Source of the DNA: JBPYCR01 sp051846915
GTDB lineage: Bacteria; Bacillota; Bacilli; Bacillales; Amphibacillaceae
DNA: 64,000 nucleotides
Reading direction: 5' to 3'
Assembly (NCBI RefSeq): GCF_051846915.1
Contig: NZ_JBPYCR010000015.1
Span: forward strand, 1 to 64,000
The first letter of the stretch is position 1; each line of letters opens with the position of its first letter. The notes below the pieces were generated by a model. It saw nothing but the letters and a program-made list of their open reading frames with translations, was not told the DNA's origin and searched no databases. The position numbers and the translations under genes are program-made. Of this stretch, positions 17,125-27,456 are shown piece by piece.

Positions 17125-18237
17125 ATGCACATAGATCAATTAAAATTACGCAACTACCGAAATTATGAAAAGCTCGACATTACTTTTGATGATAAAATAA
17201 ACGTCATCATCGGTGAAAATGCACAAGGTAAAACAAATTTGATGGAAGCAATTTATGTATTGGCTTTTACTCGTTCGTACCGAACACCAAGAGATAAAGA
17301 GTTGATCCAATGGGAAAAGGAATTTGCCAAAATTGAAGGAACCATCAGTAAAAGGGAACGTACTTTTCCACTTGAGATGATTTTTCATGATAAAGGAAAG
17401 AAAGCAAAGCGCAATCGAATTGAACAAAAACGATTGAGCGAATATATAGGTGCATTGAATATTGTTATGTTTGCACCGGAAGACTTAACGTTGGTAAAAG
17501 GTTCTCCACAGCTTCGTAGGCGTTTTATTGATATGGAGCTGGGACAAATACAGCCGACATATATTTATCATTTAGGACAATATCAAAAAATTTTAAAACA
17601 GCGGAATCATTTGTTGAAACAGTTACAACGGCAGAGGGATACGGATACGACGATGCTGCATATCTTAACTGAACAACTCATTGACCAAGCTGTCATTTTA
17701 CTGGACAGACGATTTACTTTTTTAAAACTGTTACGAAAATGGGCGTGTCCCATCCATTTGCAAATAAGTCGACAACTTGAACAATTGGAAATCCAATACA
17801 ACCCGACGATTGAAGTATCAGAAGAGGCAAATAAGGAGAAAATAGTAACAGCTTACATAAATAAATTTCAATCCATACAGCAAAGTGAAATTGATCGCGG
17901 GACAACATTGATCGGCCCGCATCGAGATGATCTTACATTTTTGGTTAATAACAAAAATGTAAAAATTTATGGCTCTCAAGGTCAACAAAGAACAACAGCC
18001 TTATCAGTTAAATTGGCAGAGATAGAACTTATTTACAATGAAGTTGGTGAATACCCCGTATTGCTATTGGATGATGTATTAAGTGAACTTGATGATTATA
18101 GACAATCACATTTGCTAAGTACGATTCAAGGGAAGGTGCAAACGTTTGTTTCAACGACAAGTGTGGATGGAATCCATCATGAAACTTTAGAAAAAGCGGA
18201 GTTATTCCATGTAGACAACGGTACTGTTAAGACGTAA
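17125..18237 (+). CDS. recF: DNA replication and repair protein RecF
   Basis: A 370-residue SMC/ABC-like ATPase that helps load RecA at gapped DNA with RecO and RecR. Walker A GENAQGKTNLMEAI is at about residues 32-45, the ABC signature region is YGSQGQQRTTALSVKLAE, and Walker B is PVLLLDDVLSELD. It lies 42 bases after yaaA and is followed by remB, the conserved order. recR is also in this window. Confidence 0.97.
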   Translation: MHIDQLKLRNYRNYEKLDITFDDKINVIIGENAQGKTNLMEAIYVLAFTRSYRTPRDKELIQWEKEFAKIEGTISKRERTFPLEMIFHDKGKKAKRNRIEQKRLSEYIGALNIVMFAPEDLTLVKGSPQLRRRFIDMELGQIQPTYIYHLGQYQKILKQRNHLLKQLQRQRDTDTTMLHILTEQLIDQAVILLDRRFTFLKLLRKWACPIHLQISRQLEQLEIQYNPTIEVSEEANKEKIVTAYINKFQSIQQSEIDRGTTLIGPHRDDLTFLVNNKNVKIYGSQGQQRTTALSVKLAEIELIYNEVGEYPVLLLDDVLSELDDYRQSHLLSTIQGKVQTFVSTTSVDGIHHETLEKAELFHVDNGTVKT

Positions 18238-18262
18238 GCCCACACATGTCAGGAGGGAAGTC

Positions 18263-18529
18263 ATGTTTGTTCATATCGGTAATGATTACGTATTGCAATC
18301 AAAAAATATTATATCGATCATAGATCGTAATCTGATTCAATCCTCATCGATCATTAAAGAAATGATGGATACTGCGAAGGAACGAAAACAAATTAAAGGA
18401 GCTAAAAAAGATGCAAAATCCGTCGTAATTACAGATGATTTTTTTTATTACAGTACGTTATCTGTTCCGACATTAAAGAAAAGATCAAACACGATTTTAA
18501 CGCTTAGCACACCAGACTATTATGATTAG
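18263..18529 (+). CDS. remB: Extracellular matrix regulatory protein RemB (DUF370)
   Basis: An 88-residue member of the DUF370/RemA family. B. subtilis RemB (YaaB) sits at the same position between recF and gyrB and contributes to matrix gene expression, while its paralogue RemA binds DNA upstream of matrix operons. The family pattern MFVHIGNDYVLQSKNIISII at the N-terminus and SVPTLKKRSNTI near the end are visible. GGAGGG lies 7 bases upstream. The spacing suggests co-transcription with recF. Confidence 0.9.
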   Translation: MFVHIGNDYVLQSKNIISIIDRNLIQSSSIIKEMMDTAKERKQIKGAKKDAKSVVITDDFFYYSTLSVPTLKKRSNTILTLSTPDYYD

Positions 18530-18605
18530 AGGGTTTTAATTGCTCTACGGAAAGGGAGCAAATCTTATTATTTAAGTTTAAAAGAAATGCAGGTGATTAT
18601 TCATA

Positions 18606-20522
18606 ATGGAAGATAAAATAGTCGAACAAACATATGATGCCGATCAGATACAAGTATTAGAAGGGTTGGAAGCGGTACGAAAACGTCCAAGCATGTATAT
18701 CGGTACAACAAATGAAAAAGGACTGCACCATCTCGTATGGGAAATTACCGATAACAGTATTGATGAAGCCCTGGCAGGCTATTGTGATCACATTCACGTT
18801 ACAGTCGAAGAAGATAATAGTATTACCGTAAAAGATAATGGACGCGGAATTCCAATAAACACACATGAAGATAGTGGTAAACCAGCAGTAGAAGTCATTA
18901 TGACGGTACTGCATGCAGGTGGTAAATTTGGCGGTGGCGGGTATAAAGTATCCGGTGGTTTGCATGGTGTTGGTGCATCAGTAGTAAATGCCTTGTCATC
19001 TGAATTGGAAGTATTTGTCCATCGGGATGGAAAAATTCATCATCTTCTTTTTGAAAAAGGAATTGTAAAAGGCGATTTGGAAGTTATCGGAGAAACCGAT
19101 CATACTGGAACGGCTATCCACTTTAAACCGGATCCAGAAATTTTTACGGAATCAACAGAATATGACTATGATATTTTAGCTAATCGATTAAGAGAATTGG
19201 CCTTTTTAAATAAAAAATTGACGATTACATTCGAAGATAAGCGAACAGATAAAGAAATCGTTCATTATTATTATGAAGGCGGCATTCGATCTTACGTCGA
19301 GTATATGAATCGAACGAAGGATGTGCTGCATGAACCGATTTATGCAGAAGGAGAAGCACAAGATATTTCAGTGGAAGTAGCGATACAATATAACGCTGGG
19401 TATGCGAGCAATTTATATTCCTTTGCCAACAATATTCATACGTATGAGGGTGGAACACATGAATTTGGCTTCAGGACTGCACTAACACGGGTTATTAATG
19501 ATTACGCTCGTAAAAGTAATTTATTTAAAGAAGATGACCAAAATTTAACAGGTGATGATGTCCGAGAAGGAATGACTGCGATCGTTTCTGTTAAACATAC
19601 CGATCCGCAATTCGAAGGTCAGACAAAAACGAAGCTTGGGAATAGTGATGCCCGAACAGTAACGGATCAAGTGTTCAGCGAAGAATTTTCTAAGTTTTTA
19701 CTGGAAAATCCGTCGATTGGCAAAACAATCGTAGAAAAAGGAATGATGGCCTCCCGTGCCAGAATGGCGGCTCGCAAGGCGCGTGAGTTAACGCGAAGGA
19801 AAAGTGCGTTGGAAATATCTAATCTTCCTGGGAAACTAGCCGACTGTTCATCAAAAGATGCTGAAATAAGTGAACTGTATATTGTGGAAGGTGACTCGGC
19901 TGGTGGTTCAGCTAAACAAGGTCGATCCCGCCATTTTCAGGCGATCCTACCGTTGCGCGGTAAGATACTAAATGTGGAAAAAGCTCGGCTTGATCGGATT
20001 CTATCAAATAATGAAGTTCGAATGATGATTACAGCACTTGGAACAGGGATAGCCGAAGATTTTGATATTACAAAAGCCCGTTACCATAAAATTGTTATTA
20101 TGACAGATGCGGATGTGGACGGTGCACATATACGTACATTACTGCTGACGTTTTTCTATCGTTATATGAAACCGTTAATTGAACACGGATATATATATAT
20201 TGCGCAACCACCTTTGTATAAAATACAACAAGGAAAAGCAGCCCATTATGCTTATGATGAAGCAGGGATGGAAGAAATTCTCGAGCAGCTGCCCAAGAAC
20301 CCAAAACCGGGGATTCAGCGGTATAAAGGTCTAGGGGAAATGAATGCCGAGCAATTATGGGAAACAACGATGGATCCCGAAACGAGAACATTGCTGCAAG
20401 TAAAATTGAAAGATGCAATTGACGCTGATGAAGTGTTCAATATTTTAATGGGTGATAAAGTGGAGCCGCGCAGAGATTTTATTGAAGGCAATGCTCAATA
20501 TGTCCAAAATCTTGATGTGTAA
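18606..20522 (+). CDS. gyrB: DNA gyrase subunit B
   Basis: A 638-residue ATPase subunit of gyrase. GHKL ATPase motifs: EITDNSIDEALAG, DNGRGIP, and the ATP lid GGKFGGGGYKVSGGLHGVG. The transducer domain follows. The TOPRIM domain has EGDSAGGSAKQGR and DADVDGAHIRTLLLTFF. The C-terminal end PRRDFIEGNAQYVQNLDV is the standard one for Firmicutes. It is paired with gyrA, 104 bases downstream. Confidence 0.98.
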   Translation: MEDKIVEQTYDADQIQVLEGLEAVRKRPSMYIGTTNEKGLHHLVWEITDNSIDEALAGYCDHIHVTVEEDNSITVKDNGRGIPINTHEDSGKPAVEVIMTVLHAGGKFGGGGYKVSGGLHGVGASVVNALSSELEVFVHRDGKIHHLLFEKGIVKGDLEVIGETDHTGTAIHFKPDPEIFTESTEYDYDILANRLRELAFLNKKLTITFEDKRTDKEIVHYYYEGGIRSYVEYMNRTKDVLHEPIYAEGEAQDISVEVAIQYNAGYASNLYSFANNIHTYEGGTHEFGFRTALTRVINDYARKSNLFKEDDQNLTGDDVREGMTAIVSVKHTDPQFEGQTKTKLGNSDARTVTDQVFSEEFSKFLLENPSIGKTIVEKGMMASRARMAARKARELTRRKSALEISNLPGKLADCSSKDAEISELYIVEGDSAGGSAKQGRSRHFQAILPLRGKILNVEKARLDRILSNNEVRMMITALGTGIAEDFDITKARYHKIVIMTDADVDGAHIRTLLLTFFYRYMKPLIEHGYIYIAQPPLYKIQQGKAAHYAYDEAGMEEILEQLPKNPKPGIQRYKGLGEMNAEQLWETTMDPETRTLLQVKLKDAIDADEVFNILMGDKVEPRRDFIEGNAQYVQNLDV

Positions 20523-20626
20523 AAGTTGGTACATGTGAGAACATTGGGCCGGCTTATCCATGGAAGTGATGAAAAAGTTAACGTCTCACATTCAATTACT
20601 GACGTTGATTAGGAGGTAATCTCATA

Positions 20627-23140
20627 GTGAAGCAAGAACGACCAAATGTAGAAGAAATAAATATAAGTGAAGAAATGCGGACTTCCTTTCTCGATTATGC
20701 GATGAGTGTGATCGTGTCCCGTGCACTTCCTGATGTACGTGATGGGTTAAAGCCTGTACACCGGAGAATATTATATGCAATGAATGATCTTGGTATGCAT
20801 GCAGATAAAGCGTATAAAAAGTCAGCCCGAATTGTCGGTGAAGTTATCGGTAAGTATCATCCGCATGGGGATTCAGCCGTCTATGAAGCGATGGTTCGAA
20901 TGGCACAAGATTTTAGTCATCGTTATTTGCTTGTTGACGGACATGGAAATTTTGGTTCCGTTGACGGTGATTCAGCTGCAGCAATGCGGTATACAGAGGC
21001 AAAAATGTCTAAACTGTCCATGGAATTATTGCGTGATATAAATAAAGATACAATCGATTATCAAGATAATTATGATGGAGCGGAAAGAGAACCGATCGTA
21101 TTCCCAGCACGTTTTCCGAATTTGCTTGTCAATGGTTCCTCTGGTATTGCAGTCGGAATGGCTACGAACATTCCGCCGCATAATTTAGGAGAGACAATTG
21201 ATGCCGTTCTTGCGTTGAGTAAAAACCCGGATATTTCTGTTGATGAATTAATGGAAAATTATATTCATGGACCGGACTTTCCAACAGCGGGACTTATTCT
21301 AGGAAGAAGTGGGATACGAAAAGCTTACGAAACAGGTCGCGGTTCTATTACGATCCGTGCAAAAGTGCATGTCGAAGAAAATAAAAACGGTACATCGACA
21401 ATTATTGTTTCTGAATTGCCTTATCAAGTAAACAAAGCAAAACTGATTGAAAAAATTGCAGAACATGTCCGTGAAAAAAGAATTGACGGCATAACTGACT
21501 TACGCGATGAATCAGATCGGACAGGCATGCGAATTGTTATGGAATTACGACGGGACGTAAATGCAAATGTCGTGCTAAATAATTTATATAAATATACAGC
21601 CCTGCAAACGACGTTCGGTATTAATATGCTTGCACTTGTAGATGGTGAGCCAAAGGTGCTAACAATTCAAAAGTGTTTGCAGCATTACCTCGATCACCAA
21701 AAAGTAATTATTAGAAGAAGGACCGAATTTGAGTTGCGCAAGGCAGAAGCACGCGCTCACATATTGGAAGGGCTGCGGATTGCTTTAGATCATTTGGACG
21801 AAGTAATTTCTCTTATTCGAAATTCCAAAACGACGGATATTGCCAGAAATGGTTTGATCGAACGTTTTCAGTTAAGTGAAAAGCAAGCACAAGCCATTTT
21901 AGATATGCGTCTCCAACGTTTAACTGGATTAGAACGTGAGAAAATAGAAACGGAATATAGCGAATTAAAAGCACTAATTCAAGAATTAAAAGCTATTTTG
22001 GCAGATGAAGAAAAAATACTAGAAATCATCCGGGAAGAATTGGCAGAAATCAAAGAACGATTTAATGATGACCGTCGTTCGGAAATTGTTATGGGCGGTG
22101 CCGACTTCTTTGAAGATGAAGATTTAATACCAGAAGAAAATATTGTTATTACGTTAACCCATCATGGCTATATTAAACGATTGCCTTCATCGACGTATCG
22201 GACCCAAAATCGCGGTGGCCGGGGAATCCAGGGAATGGGAACAAATGATGATGATTTTGTGGAACATTTGGTCTCCACCACCACGCATGATACGGTATTG
22301 TTCTTTACGAATAAAGGTAAAGTATACCGAGCAAAAGGTTACGAAATACCGGAATTTGGCCGTACAGCAAAAGGGTTGCCGATCATTAATTTATTACAAG
22401 TTGAAAGAGAAGAGTGGATTAATGCCGTAATTACAGTCAGAGACTTTGTAGATGATTGGTATTTGTTTTTTACAACGAAGCACGGTATTTCCAAACGATC
22501 GGCTCTTTCACAATTTGCCAATATACGTAAAGGCGGTTTAATTGCTGTCGGATTGCGCGAAGATGATGAATTAATTTCCGTTCGATTAACAGATGGAAAT
22601 AAAGATATAATGATCGCGACAAAGCAAGGATACTTAATTCGTTTTGAAGAGGACCAAGTGCGTTCAATGGGACGTACAGCTGCCGGTGTGCGCGGTATTT
22701 CACTGCGTAAAGATGATGAAGTAGTTTCTATGGAAATCCTGAAACAGGATATGCAAGTCCTTCATGTTACGAATAAAGGGGTAGGGAAACGAACGCCGGA
22801 AGACCAATACCGTAGAACGAACCGAGGCGGAAAAGGTATTTTCACGTGTAAATTAACAGAGGAGACGGGTTATGTCGTTGCCGTAAAGGCGGTAACCGGA
22901 GAAGAAGACATGATGTTAATTACTGTAGCCGGTGTATTAATTCGAATTCCGGTCAGCAGCATTTCCCAAACTGGTCGCAATACGCAAGGGGTTCGTCTTA
23001 TTCGTCTACAAGAAGATGAAGAGGTCGCAACTGTAGCGAAAGTTGCAAGTGAAGAAGAAGAGCAAGAAATAGAAGCCGTAGAAGAGCTAGAAACTGACAA
23101 AACAGAAGAAATACAGGAAACTGATGAAACAGAAGAATAA
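20627..23140 (+). CDS. gyrA: DNA gyrase subunit A
   Basis: An 837-residue breakage-reunion subunit. The catalytic tyrosine lies in AMRYTEAKM, and the quinolone-resistance region reads HPHGDSAVYEAMVRMAQDFS, with Ser and Glu at the usual sites (a wild-type, sensitive pattern). The C-terminal beta-pinwheel contains a GyrA-box-type motif (QNRGGRGIQG). The tail is acidic, with repeated Glu/Thr. It starts with GTG after AGGAGGT. A terminator follows at 23158. Confidence 0.98.
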   Translation: MKQERPNVEEINISEEMRTSFLDYAMSVIVSRALPDVRDGLKPVHRRILYAMNDLGMHADKAYKKSARIVGEVIGKYHPHGDSAVYEAMVRMAQDFSHRYLLVDGHGNFGSVDGDSAAAMRYTEAKMSKLSMELLRDINKDTIDYQDNYDGAEREPIVFPARFPNLLVNGSSGIAVGMATNIPPHNLGETIDAVLALSKNPDISVDELMENYIHGPDFPTAGLILGRSGIRKAYETGRGSITIRAKVHVEENKNGTSTIIVSELPYQVNKAKLIEKIAEHVREKRIDGITDLRDESDRTGMRIVMELRRDVNANVVLNNLYKYTALQTTFGINMLALVDGEPKVLTIQKCLQHYLDHQKVIIRRRTEFELRKAEARAHILEGLRIALDHLDEVISLIRNSKTTDIARNGLIERFQLSEKQAQAILDMRLQRLTGLEREKIETEYSELKALIQELKAILADEEKILEIIREELAEIKERFNDDRRSEIVMGGADFFEDEDLIPEENIVITLTHHGYIKRLPSSTYRTQNRGGRGIQGMGTNDDDFVEHLVSTTTHDTVLFFTNKGKVYRAKGYEIPEFGRTAKGLPIINLLQVEREEWINAVITVRDFVDDWYLFFTTKHGISKRSALSQFANIRKGGLIAVGLREDDELISVRLTDGNKDIMIATKQGYLIRFEEDQVRSMGRTAAGVRGISLRKDDEVVSMEILKQDMQVLHVTNKGVGKRTPEDQYRRTNRGGKGIFTCKLTEETGYVVAVKAVTGEEDMMLITVAGVLIRIPVSSISQTGRNTQGVRLIRLQEDEEVATVAKVASEEEEQEIEAVEELETDKTEEIQETDETEE

Positions 23141-23157
23141 CAGAAGTTAATGACAAC

Positions 23158-23210
23158 AAGGTGATTCTGTAGCAGAAATATTTACTGACTCCAGGATCAT
23201 CTTCTTTTTT
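23158..23210 (+). terminator. Terminator after gyrA
   Basis: AAGGTGATTCTG (23158-23169) pairs along 12 positions (two G-U) with CAGGATCATCTT (23192-23203), followed by CTTTTTT. The loop is 22 bases. Confidence 0.75.
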
Positions 23211-23314
23211 AAAATTAGGGTATTGAATTATCATGCGAACAACTGAAATGATACACCACACTAATGAATGGTATATGCAAGACTACAAAACGGTTAATTA
23301 AGTTTTTACAGTAA

Positions 23315-23351
23315 AGCTCGTCCACCGAAAAGATTTGTTTATCGAAGGCTC
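23315..23351 (+). repeat. Short relic of a type A repeat
   Basis: GCTCGTCCACCGAAAAGATT and TTATCGAAGGCT resemble the 3' part of the 10275 unit (CGTCCCACCGAAAACATTTG and CGTCGAAGCT). No other part of the unit is kept. Confidence 0.4.
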
Positions 23352-23430
23352 ATTACTTTACTAAAGGAACACGAGTATACTCCATGAGTAGCAATTTTAT
23401 TATTTACAATATTTAAAGGGGGGATGCCAC

Positions 23431-24519
23431 TTGCAAGTAAAAACAAGTCAATTAATTCCCAGCTGTATTTTATTAAAAGATGTAATTGGCCCATCAAGCC
23501 GACCAATTGTCCCTAAAAACACAGTTCTAACCGAACAACATATTAAAGTACTACATAAATTTTTAATTAAAACCGCACATGTATCTTCAAAATTAGCAAA
23601 CGGGGAAGTTTTTACGCCAGATGATGTAATAGAAATAAAAGAAGCGGAAAAAAGCCCAAAGAAGGTGGAAGGCAACTCTGCTCTAGAACACTATTTATTT
23701 GCTGTACAAGAATTTAAAGACAACTTCCACCATTGGCAAAACAATTTGCCGATTGATATGCCCGCTATCCGAAAAATAATGGTTCCATTACTCAATCGTT
23801 TGGACGAATTAGGATCAGCTGTTTTTCGTTTACAGCATTATTCCACAAAAGCGGATTACGTTTATCATCATTGTGTAGCGGTAAGTTTGCTTTCAGCCTA
23901 TATCGGAAAAAAAATGAACCTTCCTAAAAATGAGTGTATTCAAATTGGCCTAGCCGGACTTTTAAGTGATAGCGGCATGGCAAAAATAAACAACTATTAT
24001 CAAGAAGATCGTTCTTTAACAGAACAGGAATATGCAGAAATTAAAAATCACCCAGTTTATTCATTCCGGCTCGTTGAAAAGATCCCAACTCTTTCCACTC
24101 AAGCAAAGCTAGCTATTTTGCAGCACCACGAAAAATATGATGGAAGCGGCTATCCTCATGGATTAAAAGCCGATAAAATTCACGTATATGCACAAATTAT
24201 TGCGGTTTGCGATATCTATCATGCAATGACGAGTGAACGGGTATATAAGGGTAAAAAGTCATCTTTTCAGGTAATTGAACAATTGCAAAGAAAACAATTT
24301 TCCAAACTTGACCCGAAAGTTGTTTTGCTCTTCATTGAAAACTTAACAAACTTAACCGTTGGCACTCCAGTGAAACTGTCTGATCATAGACAGGGGGAAA
24401 TCGTATTTATTAATCAAAAACAACCGACAAGGCCAATGGTACAACTTGCTGATAATAAAGAAATTATCATGTTGGAAAAAGAGAAGGATATATACATTGA
24501 AGAAGTACTGGAAGAATAA
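23431..24519 (+). CDS. HD-GYP domain protein with altered HD dyad
   Basis: A 362-residue protein. The N-terminal 110 residues have no recognised domain; an HD-GYP region follows at about residues 140-310. HD-GYP proteins normally hydrolyse c-di-GMP. Conserved pieces: YHHCVAVSLLSAYIG, HPVYSFRLVEKIP, LQHHEKYDGSGYPHGL and the IIAVCDIYHAMTSERVY segment. The metal-binding HD itself is replaced: GLLSDSGMAKI has Ser-Asp where GLLHDIGK is usual. The GYP motif is intact (GSGYP). It may have lost phosphodiesterase activity or act as a c-di-GMP receptor; this is inference. It starts with TTG after AAAGGGGGG. Confidence 0.85.
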   Translation: MQVKTSQLIPSCILLKDVIGPSSRPIVPKNTVLTEQHIKVLHKFLIKTAHVSSKLANGEVFTPDDVIEIKEAEKSPKKVEGNSALEHYLFAVQEFKDNFHHWQNNLPIDMPAIRKIMVPLLNRLDELGSAVFRLQHYSTKADYVYHHCVAVSLLSAYIGKKMNLPKNECIQIGLAGLLSDSGMAKINNYYQEDRSLTEQEYAEIKNHPVYSFRLVEKIPTLSTQAKLAILQHHEKYDGSGYPHGLKADKIHVYAQIIAVCDIYHAMTSERVYKGKKSSFQVIEQLQRKQFSKLDPKVVLLFIENLTNLTVGTPVKLSDHRQGEIVFINQKQPTRPMVQLADNKEIIMLEKEKDIYIEEVLEE

Positions 24520-24534
24520 AGGCACTTCCTACTT

Positions 24535-25497
24535 TTAATCAAAATTATACTGTTCCAGTAGTTCTTCGCCGAGTAAAAGAGGCATTTTTTCTCCGGTTAT
24601 ACGAAGAAATTGTGTGATAAACGGATAATCCATTTCCGGTTTTGTATTGAGAAGATCCCCCCACCATTCTGTTTCATAACGGCAAATCATACTTAAATTG
24701 TATAGTAATAAATAATGGATCATTGTTTCTGGACCGGTAAAATACACGTTGCGCGTAAATGGAAAACAGACGAATTCATCGTCGATGTTAATTTTAAAAG
24801 GACCTTTTAGATAGTTAATCGGTGATGCTAGTACGATTTGTATCGCATCTTTTGTAACCGATTGCTGTTTAATGGTCGGTAGAAAAGGCCTTATGCGCAT
24901 TATAAACGCCTCTTCGGTTAAATGATATTGGTCAAGAATCGTTAATGGAAATTCCAAGACCTCCGCGCCAATTTTTCCAGTGGAAATCATTGTTTTTTCA
25001 CGGTTTGCAAATTGCATCATTGGATTCATTTCGGGAATGACAGCAAATAGGCTTTCCATCTTCCATTTACCGTGCAGTTGCTGGTTTCCGTTATATAAAT
25101 GCTTGGTGAAGTAAGGAAACAACCCGTTCTGTTGTGTTTTTACTTCATCTTGCAAAAAAGTGTATTGCTTCTTTTTTCGCTTTCGAGTGGAAACCCCATG
25201 CGCCAGAATAGAGGTGGATTCGGGATAATCCGGGCGTGTTGATAACAATAGCGCCTTAATTAAATGAGTCAGCCCGTAAAAAAACAAAATCGGCTGAATG
25301 AGCGGATCCATCTTTTTCCCCGTTTCATAAAATTGCATACCGTGTTGTAAATAATACATAAATGCACTGCTGTTTTCATAACTTTTTATTTCCGCATCTT
25401 TGCGGTCGCGATTTCGGTAACAGTGAAATAAATATTGCCGGGATGTCTGCTGTGATTGTAAATACGTAATAAATGCATTTATTTTCTCTTTCTCCAT
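24535..25497 (-). CDS. yaaC: YaaC family protein
   Basis: A protein of about 320 residues similar to B. subtilis YaaC, which lies between gyrA and guaB as here; its function is unknown. FITYLQSQQTSRQYLFHCY near the N-terminus and YPFITQFLRITGEKMPLLL near the C-terminus are family-like. I set the start at ATG 25497 because AGAAGG lies 6-7 bases upstream; the frame is open 36 codons further but those starts have no site. It faces against replication and converges on the HD-GYP gene with only 15 bases between stops. Confidence 0.8.
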   Translation of the reverse strand: MEKEKINAFITYLQSQQTSRQYLFHCYRNRDRKDAEIKSYENSSAFMYYLQHGMQFYETGKKMDPLIQPILFFYGLTHLIKALLLSTRPDYPESTSILAHGVSTRKRKKKQYTFLQDEVKTQQNGLFPYFTKHLYNGNQQLHGKWKMESLFAVIPEMNPMMQFANREKTMISTGKIGAEVLEFPLTILDQYHLTEEAFIMRIRPFLPTIKQQSVTKDAIQIVLASPINYLKGPFKINIDDEFVCFPFTRNVYFTGPETMIHYLLLYNLSMICRYETEWWGDLLNTKPEMDYPFITQFLRITGEKMPLLLGEELLEQYNFD

Positions 25498-25700
25498 AAA
25501 CAACCTTCTTAATTTTACAATATTTTGAATCCACTTTCTTTTTGACGGAAGCGCTTCACTAGTTGAAAAAAAGGACATGATGACGTATTGTAATTTACAA
25601 TACAATACATGTTAAAATGAATAACCAATAGTATTAGTTTAGCCAAAATAGAAGAAATCTATCACTTTTAGCACATAATCAAAATACAAGGAGGATGAAT

Positions 25701-27167
25701 ATGGAGGGGAAGTTTGCCAAAGAAGGATTAACATTTGATGACGTTCTGCTTTTACCTGCAAAATCAGAGGTGTTGCCAAAAGATGTCAGTGTGAGTACAG
25801 ATTTGGCACCGAATTTAAAATTAAGTGCTCCTTTTATTAGCGCAGGAATGGATACAGTAACGGAAGCGGATATGGCAATTTCCATGGCAAGGCAGGGCGG
25901 ATTCGGTGTTATTCATAAAAATATGCTAATTGAGGAACAAGCGGAAATGGTCGATCGTGTCAAAAGATCGGAAAGTGGCGTAATTACGAATCCATTTTTC
26001 CTCACTCCGGAACACCAAGTATTCGATGCTGAACATTTAATGGGGAAATTTCGTATTTCAGGTGTTCCAATTGTCAATAATATTGAGGATAAAAAGCTCG
26101 TTGGTATTTTGACAAATCGTGATTTACGTTTTATTGAGAATTATTCGATTTTAATATCGGAAGTAATGACAAGTGAAGACCTCGTGACAGCAGAAGTTGG
26201 AACAACGCTGGATGAGGCACAAAAGATTTTACAAAAGTATCGTATTGAAAAATTGCCGCTTGTTGACGATGAAAATGTGCTAAGAGGATTAATTACAATT
26301 AAAGATATAGAAAAGGTAATTGAATTTCCACATGCTGCAAAAGATCACCAAGGTCGATTAATTGTTGGAGCAGCAGTAGGCGTATCCGGAGATTCATTAA
26401 AACGAATTGAAAAACTTGTTGAAGCAGGTGTGGATGTCATTGTCATCGACACCGCTCACGGGCATTCCAAAGGTGTACTGGACCAGGTGAAGCATGTTCG
26501 AGAATTGTATCCGGAATTGACTATTGTTGCCGGTAATGTGGCAACAGCTGAAGCAACGAAGGATTTAATTGAGGCAGGGGCTTCCATCGTCAAAGTAGGA
26601 ATCGGTCCTGGTTCAATTTGTACAACCCGCGTAGTCGCTGGCATTGGCGTGCCACAAATTACAGCTGTTCATGATTGTGCTGAGGCTGCAGCACCGTACG
26701 GAGTCCCAATCATTGCTGATGGTGGAATTAAGTATTCCGGGGATATTGTAAAGGCGTTAGCAGCAGGCGCTCACGCAGTTATGCTTGGAAGTATATTTGC
26801 CGGTGTTAGTGAAAGTCCGGGCGAAATGGAAATATTTCAAGGAAGACAGTACAAAGTTTATCGTGGCATGGGTTCCCTTGGGGCGATGAAGGCAGGCTCT
26901 AAAGATCGCTATTTCCAGGAAACCGATGATGTGAAAAAGCTTGTACCTGAAGGAATTGAAGGCAGAGTTGCTTATAAAGGCTCCTTGGCAAACACGATTA
27001 ATCAACTGATTGGCGGCCTACGGGCAGGCATGGGATATTGTGGAACACCGACGCTTGAGAGCTTACGAAACGATGCTAAATTTATCCGCATTACTAATGC
27101 AGGATTGCGCGAAAGTCATCCGCATGAAGTACAAATAACGAAAGAAGCACCAAACTATCGAATATAA
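25701..27167 (+). CDS. guaB: Inosine-5'-monophosphate dehydrogenase
   Basis: A 488-residue enzyme converting IMP to XMP with NAD, the first committed step to GMP. The (beta/alpha)8 barrel is interrupted by two CBS domains (about residues 95-215). The catalytic cysteine loop is GIGPGSICTTR, and the flap has YRGMGSLGAM. I chose ATG 25701 (MEGKFAKEGLTFDDVLL) because AAGGAGG ends 7 bases upstream; the ATG two codons earlier overlaps it. A terminator follows. Confidence 0.98.
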   Translation: MEGKFAKEGLTFDDVLLLPAKSEVLPKDVSVSTDLAPNLKLSAPFISAGMDTVTEADMAISMARQGGFGVIHKNMLIEEQAEMVDRVKRSESGVITNPFFLTPEHQVFDAEHLMGKFRISGVPIVNNIEDKKLVGILTNRDLRFIENYSILISEVMTSEDLVTAEVGTTLDEAQKILQKYRIEKLPLVDDENVLRGLITIKDIEKVIEFPHAAKDHQGRLIVGAAVGVSGDSLKRIEKLVEAGVDVIVIDTAHGHSKGVLDQVKHVRELYPELTIVAGNVATAEATKDLIEAGASIVKVGIGPGSICTTRVVAGIGVPQITAVHDCAEAAAPYGVPIIADGGIKYSGDIVKALAAGAHAVMLGSIFAGVSESPGEMEIFQGRQYKVYRGMGSLGAMKAGSKDRYFQETDDVKKLVPEGIEGRVAYKGSLANTINQLIGGLRAGMGYCGTPTLESLRNDAKFIRITNAGLRESHPHEVQITKEAPNYRI

Positions 27168-27199
27168 TTGTTGAAAATTGGACAACATTCCAGAAGGTA

Positions 27200-27232
27200 A
27201 GGGATTAGGAGCGGCTAATCCCTATCTTTTTG
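27200..27232 (+). terminator. Terminator after guaB
   Basis: GGGATTAG-GAGCGG-CTAATCCC followed by TATCTTTTT: an 8-bp stem with a good T-run. Confidence 0.9.
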
Positions 27233-27456
27233 CACAAAATACATTTATATATCTTCTTTTAAATGGTGATTCCTAGACGATTGTATTCTATTTGCACGAT
27301 CAGAACGCCATAAATATTAAATGGGAAAAATTACCTTCATAAAAAAGAAGATTTTTTAAATGACAATTTTGTGGTAAAATATCAAAGTGTGTATTAAAAA
27401 GAATAAGAAAAATTTTAGAAAGACATTCAATAAGGAAATAAGCGGAGGTAAATAGA

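Noticed and set aside
22838..22853. parS-like core TTTCACGTGTAAA in gyrA
   Set aside because: It keeps the CACGTG centre but one half-site is altered; too weak to call beside the strong sites at 1498 and 5324.
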